Shown here piece after piece: positions 23,800 to 35,960 of a stretch of 64,000 nt of DNA (position 1 is its first letter; every line of letters begins with the position of its first letter). Both the position numbers and the translations under genes were made by a program. The notes below the pieces were generated by a model. That model was not told the origin of the DNA. It did no database searches and saw nothing but the letters and a program-made list of their open reading frames with translations. This stretch comes from Ectobius pallidus (lineage: Eukaryota; Arthropoda; Insecta; Blattodea; Ectobiidae): NCBI GenBank assembly GCA_964059195.1, contig CAXKWD010000004.1, forward strand, positions 115,709,938 through 115,773,937, in the 5' to 3' direction.

Positions 23800-24442
23800 G
23801 CATGTGCCCGCGGCTTCCCCAGCGATAATTATTTCAAAAATTAAAAACTAATTAAGAGCATAATAGTTAAATCATTATATTTATTAACACCTAAATCACG
23901 TGGGGTGCATTCCACGATTAGGTTGCGTCCCCTGGTAAAAGCGACCTCAGATTCCAGTTCCTTGGCCCAGAAAACCCCTGTACCCATAGTGAGTTTCGTT
24001 CAAATCGAACAATGTTTGACCATATTTAGGGTTGATTATCCTTCTTCCGTGTAGGTTGAAAATGTCATATGTCTGTGGGCCTTGACACTCTAAACAAATG
24101 AATCGTCTAGGATGGACTAACAAAATCAAGCGATCGCGTTGCTTTTATTTCCAAGGTATGAGGTATAATGACAAAAATAGCCAAAGCCAACTGTAAGTGA
24201 TTTGATATTGAAATTTATTACTGAAACTGATGCTTCGAAATCGCAAAAAAATGCACGTTTTCTGCCCGTTTTTCACTCATAACTCTCGAAGGAAAGCTAA
24301 AATTAAAATTCCGGCTTCGAGATGCACTTTCCGACCCTTTAGTCCATCTATGTTTAAAATTTCAGATCTCTGCGTTCAGTAGATTTCGCTGGGCATCGCG
24401 GACAGACGGAGGACAGACACTTCCTTTTTATTAATATAGATA
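23800..24442 (+). repeat. Unclassified interspersed repeat, copy B
   Basis: It is directly abutted head-to-tail with copy A: same start (GCATGTGCCCGCGG), same order of blocks, same kind of end (TTTTTATTAATATAGATA), but only one copy of the 315-bp segment. Small indels separate it from copy A. Confidence 0.75.
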
Positions 24443-27400
24443 AAGATAAAGATCTAATTATTGTTCTTCTTGTTGCTAAATAAATTATTTAAATCAAACA
24501 TCTAGCGGTTGAGTAACTAATGTCTAGTAGGCTACTCTATAAAGGGAAATAAAATGAACTATATTTCCTTATGATTTTCTTTATTTATTCCAAATAAATC
24601 AATCATTGTACTAGTGTTCTAGTGATGTTATGTGTACGGGTATTCTATTGGTGTACGGTATATAACAGTTCATAATAAATGGAATTTATCTCTTAACTAT
24701 TTTAAAATTTATTTAGATGTATTTTATTTAAAAATTTGATGTGGATCACTTAATTTCCTGCATTAATCGCAATAAAACACTTAAAATCTAGGTTTGTGTG
24801 AATGAGTGACTTATAATTATCCTTCTGGGAATTTATTGGAAAATATGGAAGCTCTTGGTATAATATATTATAATGTACAATAGGCTACACCATATATTAT
24901 GATATATCCTATTACTCAAAATCATTCGTGCCGATTTCGAGAAAATCGAGAAAAAAAATTATTTTAATAAACTCGTAAAAATGAAAGGAAAAATTTTGGC
25001 CACACTCTGTGTCTCATCCCCGAAAGATACACAACCCAGATAAAATCTGATGTAACTTTCTTTATCCTGGGCGATATAGGCCTACCTATCTCACTTCACA
25101 TTCTTACGTAGAACAAGAGTTCATATTGCAAGTTCAGTTGTTTTAGTAGGATGCCAAGATTTATTACTCATCACAGGCGTGATTGAGATTCTATGAATGG
25201 TGGCTGGCTTATAACTGGCCTTCCTATAATTTTTAGAAAAAAAAGTTTCAAATAAAAATTTTAACTATTAGTTTAAGCACATTGTGTAAAAAATAAAAAA
25301 AATAAAAACTTCAGAGCCCTTTTAAAGATAATCGCGAAACACTAAATTCTCTTAATGTAAAATGGCATTAAAAGTATGAGAAAGTCGTGGTCAATCTGTA
25401 AAATCCCTCGATTTTCGTTCTCAAGCTGTGCTGTTCACAGACACACACTAACAGACATGCTTCTAAAAAATATATTTTGTTTTAATTTAAGGTAAATCAA
25501 AACCTGTACTTATGTAGAAAACAGGCCATAAAATTTCGGGGTCGAACACAATGCTATTTTCTTCATACAGTGCCTGCGGTATGGGGAGAGGAAGTTATAA
25601 GTTCTATTGTAATTAATATTAATATTTCATTAGTAAGACAGTTTGTTCTGTGATCATTTCGCTTCGTTTTACAATAAATATCAGTGGGGATTGAATTCTA
25701 AAATAGCCTATCAATTCAGTTCATGCTTATTTTAGGCCTGTACTATATAGTCTACACAAGAACGGGTGGAGAACGTCTGTGTATGAAGGCAGTAAACTAA
25801 ACTGCAGGAAAAATATTAAACTAAACTAAACTAAATTCCATTGGACTTTGTACAAAATTAGGAACTATTCGCAATTGTTTCATTGAAATATAATGTATGT
25901 TGTTGTCAGCAGCCTTTACAGAATTGTTATAATAATTATTTCTACTTTTATTTGTGTATCTCCAAAATGGAGTATAGGTTACAAAAACAATACCTATATT
26001 CTAAACTGGAGATATTTAGCAATTAAGAAATTAATTGGATATACGTTTTAGGAAAAAAGGTACTAAATGTGATGACATGGTTGAACTTAACAAAGCCATT
26101 AGTCATTCGCGAGAATAAAATAAAAATTAACACCCAGGAAACTGCGGTGAGCCTTTATTTATATGAGTTCTCATTGAATTATGGCGCTGCCATGTACGTG
26201 CTGTGGGGAAATCATGTTGATGTGTGTGCGGACTCCCTCATGACAAGGGGCATGTCCTGTTCGGTATACCGCTTCGACCCCCGGGAGCTAAATGCAGACA
26301 TGTACCCCAGCCCGGCATCTCTTCTGATTGATACAGTTGCGGTGTCGTAATACGTCGCTGATATATTTCATCCCAGTATCCATATCCGTTAGCGGCACCA
26401 GTACTAGCGAAACACTACCACCAATAGGTTAATTTTATACACTATTAATATCAATCGTAACTATTGGTATAATGTACGAGGTGATTCGCGGATTCTGTTA
26501 CTTCAGGAAATGCTAGTTGGAACAGTTTCCACGAAAGAAATGTTTATAATCAACGTACACCGTTCTCGGTGGCTACAGAGCAGCGCTTCGGTGAATTTTT
26601 ATTTTTAATTTGTTTGTTTTTTAAAGAATCTAAGACTTTTTCAGTTACTTATAATATCCTGAATACTTAATATAGCAAATGCCCATAGTTACGATAAAAG
26701 GATATGATAAATACAAAAGTAGAAGCATATTGATAAACAGCTGTGATTGATTGAAATTACATAGCCTATATTCTTGTACCGGACTGGGTTCTGATTGATC
26801 AGCTAAATAGTCATTTTAAATTTAATTTCACTCTTTGTCAGCTTTTGTTTTTCAAATCTCTGTGTATAATTTTTTCTCTTCAAATTCATATTGTATAACC
26901 AAGAACTATGTAGTAAAACAAATCATAAAACACATAATAAAATCATATAAATTTTCTAAAATTATATCGAGGAGCAGTGGCATCGAAAGTAAGGTATGGT
27001 TTGCAAACTTTATTAAAAAGTAAGGTTGTTTACATAAGTACGCCAGTAAATAGATAATGCACTTCAGTGTGCAGAATAATATATTACAGGTATATATATG
27101 TATATATATATTTTTTTAATGATATTTATCGAACATTTACTAGTATAGTTCTTATAAATTCAATTTCTATACACCTATATAAAACACACATAGACAATAT
27201 ACGGTACGTAGATAATACACACATACGCGTACATAGATAATGTGCATATACATATACAAGAGTTCGAAATTGGGTTATAGACTACAGAAGTAATGTAAAG
27301 TTATTTTCTCTCATTAACATTAATTTATATAATGGGTTTAATTTTGAATAGAATCCACCTCATTTTATGTATTTAAATGTCCATATTCATGACCTTTTTT

Positions 27401-28045
27401 AATGTAGGCTATACAGACTACCCTGGACTAAGTGGTTGAGCTCCTTACAGACCCAGCTGCGATCACGGAATCGACTATCGTCAGCATCCTTACCAAATGT
27501 TCATCTTCTAACAGTAAAGTAAATAATTAATTAACACTAAAACGAAAAGATATTTTACATCCTATATATGTAACCTTTAACCTACAAGTTACCTTTGTTT
27601 TGCAATAGTGAATGTAGAAGAAGCGAGTTAAAAGGCATAACGTATGGCGTATAGCTATTAGCTATTTAGCATAGCGAATAGGGTCACATGGCTGTGGTGG
27701 AGTTTGAGCCATTATCAATATGCAAATGGTTTTAATACCATGTAGCGAGTGGAATATGTAATGCGGCAGATTAGTGTGAGACCATGTTGGGAGATGTTTC
27801 TGATGAGGCTATATACCCCCAAGTGGTCAATAAGGTGATACTTTCTACTCTCAAATTGCGATGCACTGGAAATCCTTACTGCCGGATTAGGGGTTGTTTA
27901 GTGGAATTTATTCCCGCTCTGCATATGCTCACTCCTGCTTAGGTTCTTCAGAAACCATAATTGAGTGTATCAGGATGAAGATGTAGAGATGAATACGCAG
28001 TCTGCTTCAGCCAGAAGGCAGATATTTTGAAAAGTTTGCCTTTAA
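24443..28045. other. AT-rich intergenic DNA
   Basis: It contains short (AAACT)n repeats near 25795-25835, a TATATATG-type tract at about 27088-27118 and one TAGGCCTA site (25077-25084). No gene recognised; a 93-codon frame at 26069-26350 has no motif I know. Confidence 0.5.
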
Positions 28046-28048
28046 TGT

Positions 28049-28445
28049 TTTAATTTCGTTATCTCTAAGAAAACTATAAGACAATCCAAACTGTTGTATT
28101 ATATGGATGTGAGACATTGTCCCTTACTCTTCGGGAAGAACATAATCTGAGAGTGTTCGTTAAACAGAGTGCTTAGGAAAATATTTTGATCTAAGAGAAA
28201 TTAAGTTGGGTACTGGAGAAAACTGCATAATGAAGGTAATTAAACAATGGATGAAATGGGCTGGGAATATTGCGCTTTGGGAAGGAAAACCATATCTCAG
28301 GAATATTTACTGGGAGACCCGAAGGGTAGAGACTACTAGGAAGACCTATACATAGGTGGGAGGACAATATTGGGATTGATTTGAGGGAAGCGAGGGATGG
28401 CTGATGGAATTTGTATAGAATAGGGTTGAATGGCGTGCTTATGTA
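28049..28445 (+). pseudogene. LINE ORF2 C-terminal fragment
   Basis: A broken frame encodes VVLYGCETLSLTLREEHNLRV and, after frameshifts and stops, a KWAGNIALWEGK-like segment and a GRPIHRWEDNIGID-like segment. This is the characteristic region behind the reverse transcriptase in a common insect LINE type. Stops and frameshifts are frequent. A sister fragment lies at 62.2 kb. The clade cannot be fixed from this region alone. Confidence 0.75.
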
Positions 28446-28489
28446 AGCGCGGCAGTGAACCCCCGAGTTCCATAAAACAGGTAATATTC

Positions 28490-31284
28490 CTTTAACTTCC
28501 TTATAAATTGTCTACTGCCATTGAGTAAGTAAGCAAGTATTTCTGAGAAAACTTTTCTTTGATAAAAATTTGCCTTTCCACGTTATCTCATACAATAAAC
28601 CTTTCAACCCTGATTCATAGCTCTATAAGGGTTCAGAACGCTGCACCGCTTGAAAATCTCGCTGCGAGGTATTTAAGAAACGATGAGATTTAAATATGAT
28701 GGAATTGATTAATTCCGAAAGTATTTCTCGACGTGATCACTTTTAGGAGATTTCTAAATAAGTTATTTAAAAGTTAGAGGCTTCTGCAACTTGTATGTCG
28801 ATTTTGAATTTTTAGTAGGCCTACATGATATATGGTTAAAATACTTAACATACGATATATGGTTAATATGGCTAACAAAGAAAGAAAGTGTGATAACTTA
28901 TTTAATTTCATTATCCGAAAAAATGTATATTTTCTCATATTTTCTACACAGTAGGATCCGAAAATTCAGTTCTGGTATAGGCCTATTAACAATTTTTTTC
29001 TGTATCTTTAGGACATTTAACTAAAACTTCTTCTAGATTACAAAATATTCTGTCAACAATGTTAGCTTTGTTCAGGAAGTTAGCTTTTTTACAGACTTAT
29101 TAACTACTTACAATATTTTAAATAGACTATTATAACGTTGTTATTAAAGAATTAACGGGAATCGAACTTACAGCGTTCGACACAGAAGGCGGAGATTATT
29201 TTGCCAATAAACAAACATCACAGCTTGACAGGTAAGTTCGTTCAGTCTTGTGAACTGTTCCATAGAACTTTATTTTCTAACAAATGAGAGTCGTTCCATC
29301 CTTTTTGCAACCGGGCTACAACTCAGCCTACTGGTAACATTTTGATTCCTAAACTCGTGTATGACCTATAAGTCATTCACGCATGAATAAATAAAGCCAA
29401 AATAATAAACAAAACTTAAAGTTAAATCGACATCTTTTAGTGTACACGCAGCGTAGGCCTATTATACTCTATTTTATTTTGACATGTGCTGGTATTATTG
29501 TTCATTTGTCTCTGAATCCCTCTGAAAATACTTTTTAGTGTTGACTGGCATTTGATGTCAAATAATGAGCATGGAGCTTTCAACAAAACCGTTAAATTGT
29601 TTCCCCATCATCACAATCTATACACAAATGCAGCCGCTTATGAGGGACAGCTTGGCTTTTGATGTGGTGACACTACTGCAGATATTCGGTTCGCAGGGCT
29701 TTGTTTTTGTCATCGACAAGTTGAATGGTTTCCCCATACGCTCCGGTCAGAGAACTTAGTTAAACTTCATTATAACATGATGATGGATTAATAGATAACC
29801 GACAAATTGCTCTGTGACTTTGAAATGTGCAGAAACAAGTCACTGTAGAAGATAATGTTAGCTATTTGTTGATATAGAAGTCTGTTCTTCACAAAGTTTC
29901 CTTATGAAGAACCTATATGTCTATGGTACGCTATGATTTATAGGCAATGCTTCAGTAATTTGAAATTTTAACGAAGTTCGGACTGAATGTTATAGATACC
30001 TGTTCACACATTTAAATCATCTTACTGAAACGTGTAGAAATTGTTAAGATATTAAATAAGCTTTTACCAAATAACGTGAAAGTTATTTATGTCATTAATG
30101 GCGAAAATGATAGGCCTACTTTACCATAAGATTGAGATATTTATGGTTGAGCAGTAATTTGTACAAAGTATAGTACTTGCATTTTCGTAGCAGTTACATA
30201 TCTAGGGTTCAAGTGTTGCTAAGGCTTGCGATCCATCGATTTCAACATAAGGAAATAATGGTCAAATTTTGCAATGCCATCTTTAGAAATGTTTTCACCT
30301 GAAAGACCAAAGAAAAGTTCACTACATTATCTCTTGTTCTGAATTCTTCATACATAATCGCCGCCATACCTATCATAAACGTTTTAAGAATGTCAAAGAG
30401 AAATCAGTAAGTTATCTCCAGATGGAGCATTTTAGATAGATATTTTCGTCCTCTTTTATAAATTTAGTAATTCTAGTACTCTCTAGTAATTCCAAAATTT
30501 ATTAATTTATAGTTGTGAAAAGTGTAGGCCTATGTAGCTGTAGAGCTTTTACTTTTTCACTCGATGTGAAAAGTATATATTATTAGTGCTAAAGCAGAAA
30601 ATGAATAAAATAAATCGGTATTTAAAATTCTGCTGTATATACGGTAGGATTATTCTACAAAATGTATCACGTCTAAAAAATACAAGGTGCAAAATATGCT
30701 ATCTCCGTCTTCCCTGCAGATATAAAAAATCAGTTAAAAAGAGCTTTAATTCCTTGCCTTCCGCTTTGTTTCCTAAAACCAATAAGGAAAAGACTTGCCC
30801 AAGAATATCTGATAACGCTGGGAAATGCAATTAAGGGGATAGTATAGTGAAAACATTTAAATCTATATTTTGTAGACATGATACTAAAATATTGCATACT
30901 ACTGCAACTGTGTTATGGCATATATTCCATTAATTCGAATTACAGGAATTATTAGGTTCTGAAGGTTCAAAATTAGTATTCCTTAGCAAGTTCGCATAGA
31001 AAATTAGCGTAGTTGCATTTTACAGAAGAGTGAAGTAGGTAATATCCAACATGAAAATAAAAAGCAGTAGATTATGAGACGTGATATAAGAACAAGTGTA
31101 ACCTACGAAAATGGGAAAGAGTGTTGATAATATTATTAAATTCAGATATCTTTTTAAATATAGAAATAGAACCTATTCAGCATGCGTGATCTTCAAATGT
31201 CAGGTTCTTACCGTGAATGTAATTACAAGGTTTTAGTTTTTTGTTATATTTTATCCGATTTTTCACCAGAATATTACCTTAAAA
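28490..31284. other. AT-rich intergenic DNA with many TAGGCCTA sites
   Basis: TAGGCCTA occurs at 28816, 28978, 29454, 30111 and 30525. No gene, RNA or element is identified; all frames are short and without motifs. Confidence 0.5.
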
Positions 31285-31288
31285 TATA

Positions 31289-31805
31289 CAGAGTGTTAAT
31301 AAATAACACCGAAATATTTGGACATAGACAAGCAACTTTTATTAGGAGATTTTTGCTCCATGGGTTCAATATTTCCTGTTTGAGCACAAAATCTCCCAAG
31401 GGTATAGCCGCTACTGACATCTAACATTTGAAATGATGCAAAACAAAGGAACTTCGTTGTTAAGATTGGAGTTATGAATTTAAAAAAATATCCAGTGGCG
31501 GCCAGTCATGTCATTATTCTGTACATTTGGCAGATTATGAAAACTCGAAATTATGATATCAGTGTTGACGAATGATTAATAATCAGGTTTTTTATTGATC
31601 ACTAAGAAGGCGTGAAGACAATTTTATGAGATTGTAACCCTATTTTGCTTCATTATTGACGTATGAGTACCAAATTGTAATGACTTTTATGCCCTGTAGC
31701 ATACACATTTTACGTCATAGAGCAAAAATCTCCTAATAAAAGTTGCTTGTCTATGTCCCCTCTATACACAGGTAAAATATTTCGGTGTTATTCATTAACA
31801 CCCTG
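31289..31805. mobile_element. MITE of about 517 bp flanked by TATA
   Basis: The left end CAGAGTGTTAATAAATAACA pairs with the reversed right end CAGGGTGTTAATGAATAACA. The arms extend about 75 bp to AGGAGATTTTTGCTC, with an extra 17-20 bases in the right arm. Both sides are flanked by TATA (31285-31288, 31806-31809), so the target duplication is TA or TATA, fitting a Tc1/mariner-like MITE. There is no ORF. Confidence 0.75.
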
Positions 31806-31809
31806 TATA

Positions 31810-33669
31810 TTTGCCATATACAGCTGTCCTGGGAAACTGAAATGGTTGTCTGCTGGTGTAGGCCTAGCCCATGCTTAGCATATAATTCAGATTGTGTAAT
31901 CTAGATTTTTTGTCGTTTTAGGCTACATCTATAAATTTATATTTATATAAAATCGATTCAGAGGTCTGACCTGTTAAAAACCTTCCATTTTACACAAAAA
32001 TGCTAAAGGCAGGAACATAAAAGATATGTTGAATTGCAATCGACGTTAAAGAGAAAGGGCGGCCACATTTCACTTAGCTCTCTTTTTCATTCTGTAGAAT
32101 GTGTAACTAGACTTGTTGCCATACCCCAAGGAGTTCCTTTTCAGCAAGTCAAATCACTGGTGCAGGGTTGCCCGTTCTATTACATTAGCAAACATAAAAG
32201 ACTGCTGGCATCATTGTGTGTGTGTGTGTGTGTGTGCAACGTTTTTTTTCAATATTTGCGTTTTTGAAAGAACAATGATACTAAATCGCTCTGCAGAAAA
32301 ACAAACTTGTATCCCTGTTCGAATATCTTTTTTTATCTCTCACTTTTAAATATACCAACAGAAAAACATTTTTAATGAGTAAGCTTGATTTTGAAGTTTT
32401 AACTCTTGCCAGCTATAACAATCGACATCGTATTTAGTATGAGAATATTGCAAATATTTCATTAGTTTTTTATGTTATATAGATGCTCATTTACAAGCTA
32501 CTTACCCACATATACATACATACACAAATATATTGCACATATGCAAACTTTCACAATATAGAAGCTATCGGCAAAGTCTCAAATTACAAGCACTACCTTT
32601 CGTTGCAAAGAGGGAGACTAGCGCATGAGTAATATTTAAGGATCCTATTTTTTTTTAATGTTAGATTTATGTACAAAAGGTAGATTAGTTTCGGCGTTGT
32701 TTGGCATAAAATTATACCACAATACTTAATTTTATCACAAATTTGGATTAGACTATCTATTAGTTGATATAGAGGTATCAACTACTGTAGCGTCCAGTTT
32801 TAATTTATACGTTTTAAAAAATATGTCGAGTGTTACGAAAACAAATAAAAGAAAAACCAGTAAATAAATTACTTAGGAGCCCTAGAAAGCGTAGCCATTA
32901 GTAACGAGAGTTGACTTTGGAAATAGCAATCCAGTATTGTACACGACGAAGGAAAATCAATTCTGAAGTAAGAGGCTGATTAATGATTATGTCCATTAAA
33001 CATATATGACTATTCCCTTAGTGGTAGTTATGTAGGATTATACAGACTGCATATTGTTACAATGTATCCAGCCTTTGTGTTCCATTCTACGAATAGATTT
33101 GTATGACTGCATTAGCATTAGCTAACTCTCCACTAATTGCTACAAAATATCAGATAGAACAGTCTGAGGTGATTAAAATTCAGTTGTAATGCTTCCACGT
33201 AGGCATGCATGTATAAAGATATACAGTGGGAGATAATGGCAATGGATATTAAATGAAAGTGAAGCGGAAAGAATGACGAGCAATTAAAAACCTAAATACC
33301 TATATAAAATGAATTTAATTGTAATTACACAAATGTTTCTATGCAGAAGTAATCTACAGTGTTTAATATAAACTACGTTATAGTAGTATAGTACACATAA
33401 GAATTTGTTTTTTTAATGTAATTGATAAGTTGGGTCAATTAACTAATGATTTGCTCTTTCTTCGTTCAGTGCATTTTTGGATTTTACATTGTTCTGAAGG
33501 TCTCCCTGAGAAGTTTCATTTCGATATTTCGATTATAGCAGGCTCAGCAGCTGATGGCATATTAGTCGGCGTTGCTGGTTATAAGGTTATATAGACTAAC
33601 AAAGTTTTTTTATTTTGTGAAGATTTAGAAAATTAGAACCAATGTCCAATTATTTGGAAATATTACTGA
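31810..33669. other. AT-rich intergenic DNA
   Basis: It has a short (GT)n tract at 32216-32237 and a TAGGCCTA site at 31859-31866. Nothing else recognised. Confidence 0.5.
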
Positions 33670-35960
33670 GTAACCTCAAACGGGACACGTACACCCACAG
33701 GCGTGCATTCCAAAGAGCAGACGGAGAGGAAAGACAACGACTCTACGCGAAATATTGACAACACAGAGAACGCTACATCCGTGCAGTACACAAAGTCAAG
33801 AAAGACAGCTTTGTATCGGAACAAGTAGCCTATTCGAAAAAGACGGTAACAAGTAGTGTAAAAAGATCGGACGGGAGACAAGCAGAAGCATGAGACGAAA
33901 TAGCCGACACACTGCCCACGACGCTTGTACCAGATGACGACCCACAGAACAAAAAGCTGAACAAACACAAATCCGTAGGCATACTCAAGAAATCATAGAG
34001 GATGGAGAACACACTCAACCCTTCGACAACACAGATTTACAGATAGCACTTGACTCCACAAAGACAAAGAAGGTGCCAGGACACGATGAAAAAAACCAGG
34101 AATTCATTATTAAGGGTGTTGCGGTGTTACAAGTGCACCTTCTGGAGATATTAATTGCATACATTCAGCTACGTATGTTCCCGAAAGCATGAAAAGAGAG
34201 ACAGCTTCATCACATTCTAAAGTCGAACAACAAATACCCAAATTCACCCAATCATGTAGATCGATCTGCTTGCTCCCAGTACTAGGGTAGATCTTGGAAA
34301 TGCTCACGCTCCCTAAGATCAACTTTCTACTTGAAGCATCGTACTCTGATACCAAATTTAGTTTTAGGCTCGGAAGGAGCACGGAGAGTGCAATCACAAA
34401 ACTGCAAGGCATAATTAGGGAATCCCAAACGAAGCACGTGATAGGGATATTTACTGATATTGAGGGGGCCCAAGTCCTAAGTAGACTGCGAGAGGTTATG
34501 TGCTCTGCGGATTTCTATGGTACTACCCAAGATCATTTGAGAGAGGGAAGTTACGATTAAAACAGCTACCGTCCTAGAAAGAAACAAGTCACTAAGGGCT
34601 GTCCACAAGGCTCAGTACTCGGTCCTAAACTCTGTAACCTAGTATTTGATAAAGCCATAGAAATAATAGAAGAAAGCGAGGAAGCTAAGCCAATAGCTTT
34701 TGCAGAAGACATGGTACTCCTCATCGAAGCAGATAGCCGAGCCTCAATAGAGGAGAAAAAAGAAATTCCGCCATGTTATCATTCACCAATTTGTGTAATA
34801 AGGCCAAATTAAAACTATTACCAGAAAAATCAATGTGTCTGCTCCTGACAGGGAAATTACACCCAGGAATACACCCAGAATATTTGCGCTGGGAACACGT
34901 AACCAAAACTCAGTGTCTCTGCACTACCTAGGCGTAGAACTCCAAGCAGGTAACAAGATGAAACGACAAGTAGAAAAATTATGCACCATATCGGTAAAAT
35001 TATAGGTCAAACATGGAGCTACAAATATACAAACAATAAAAGGCTATAAAGGCTATATTCGTAGCACTAACTACATATCAACCTACGGATGGGCTGCATT
35101 AATGAATGCACGCTATAAACGTAAGTTAATTACAGCACAGAGACAATCAATAATTATAGTTACCAGAGCATATTCAACTACATCGAATGACGCGCTACCG
35201 GTCACTGCTGGAGAAATCCTAGCAGATCTTTTCCTAGAAGAAAAAGTAAATGCTTACGAAATACGAAAATACCACCCTACTCGAGTGGGAGAGCGGGAAC
35301 TAAATAAGGACATTTATGAAAGGTACAATCGTTAAGAACTAATGAGTAATGAAGCTGCTTAGAAGCGCAACTTTACATGTGTGGGATCGACGCTGAAAAA
35401 ATGTCCAAAAGGGCCTCCTAACAAAGGACTATTTCCCTAGCGTCCGCAGACGACTTAGTCAAAAATGGATTGTTCCTGATTACTCAACATCTCAGTTCTA
35501 CTCGGGACACGGCTACTTCACAGAAAAAAATATTTAGGTTTAACCTAGCGGAGGATTACCTCTGCTACGTGAAGACTGTGAGCCTGATGCCCTCTATGCA
35601 TGCGCGAGATATAGGGAAGCACGCATTAGCCTAAGAGAGGTAGCCAAACAAGCAGGCGAAGTTGGGCCACCATAACTTAGTTTTTGGACAACAAAGGCAG
35701 CTAACACTGCTTTCAGATCATTCACATGTCACGTGATAGAAAGCAGGAAAGAACAGGAACAATATGATGCCTAAGACACACCGAATTTGAGACGAATCCG
35801 CCTTAGGGGAATGCTCGGATCCCTGAGAGCCCTGCCGATCAAGACGGTTATGGCAGATTGCCCAAGACGTGCCTCAGAAGCTGCGGGATAGTCTCGCAGC
35901 ATACGATCTGAGTGAGGTTTACGCGGGGTTTCTCTCACTCAACCGGGTGAATAAATAACC
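33670..35960 (+). pseudogene. Decayed R1-clade-like LINE ORF2 and 3' UTR
   Basis: The frame is interrupted, but the order of blocks is clear. An Arg-rich linker containing RRAFQRADGEERQRLY is followed by the fingers of a reverse transcriptase (KKVPGHDEKNQEFI). Next come a FRLGRSTESAITKLQ block and GIFTDIEGA with the first catalytic Asp, then TKGCPQGSVLGPKLCNLVFD and an FAED in place of FADD. Further on are QRQSIIIVTRAYSTTSNDA and a VPDYSTSQFYSGHGYF segment typical of the C-terminus of R1/LOA-type LINEs. The endonuclease and ORF1 are missing (5' truncation). Stops, frameshifts and the changed catalytic box make it inactive. Confidence 0.85.

Noticed and set aside
26069..26350. 93-codon frame
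   Set aside because: No recognisable motif, no neighbouring gene structure and no visible splice context. I cannot support it as an exon.
27420..27480. tRNA-like stretch (CTAAGTGGTTGAG ... CGGAATCG)
   Set aside because: The B-box does not match and no cloverleaf forms; at most a worn SINE relic.
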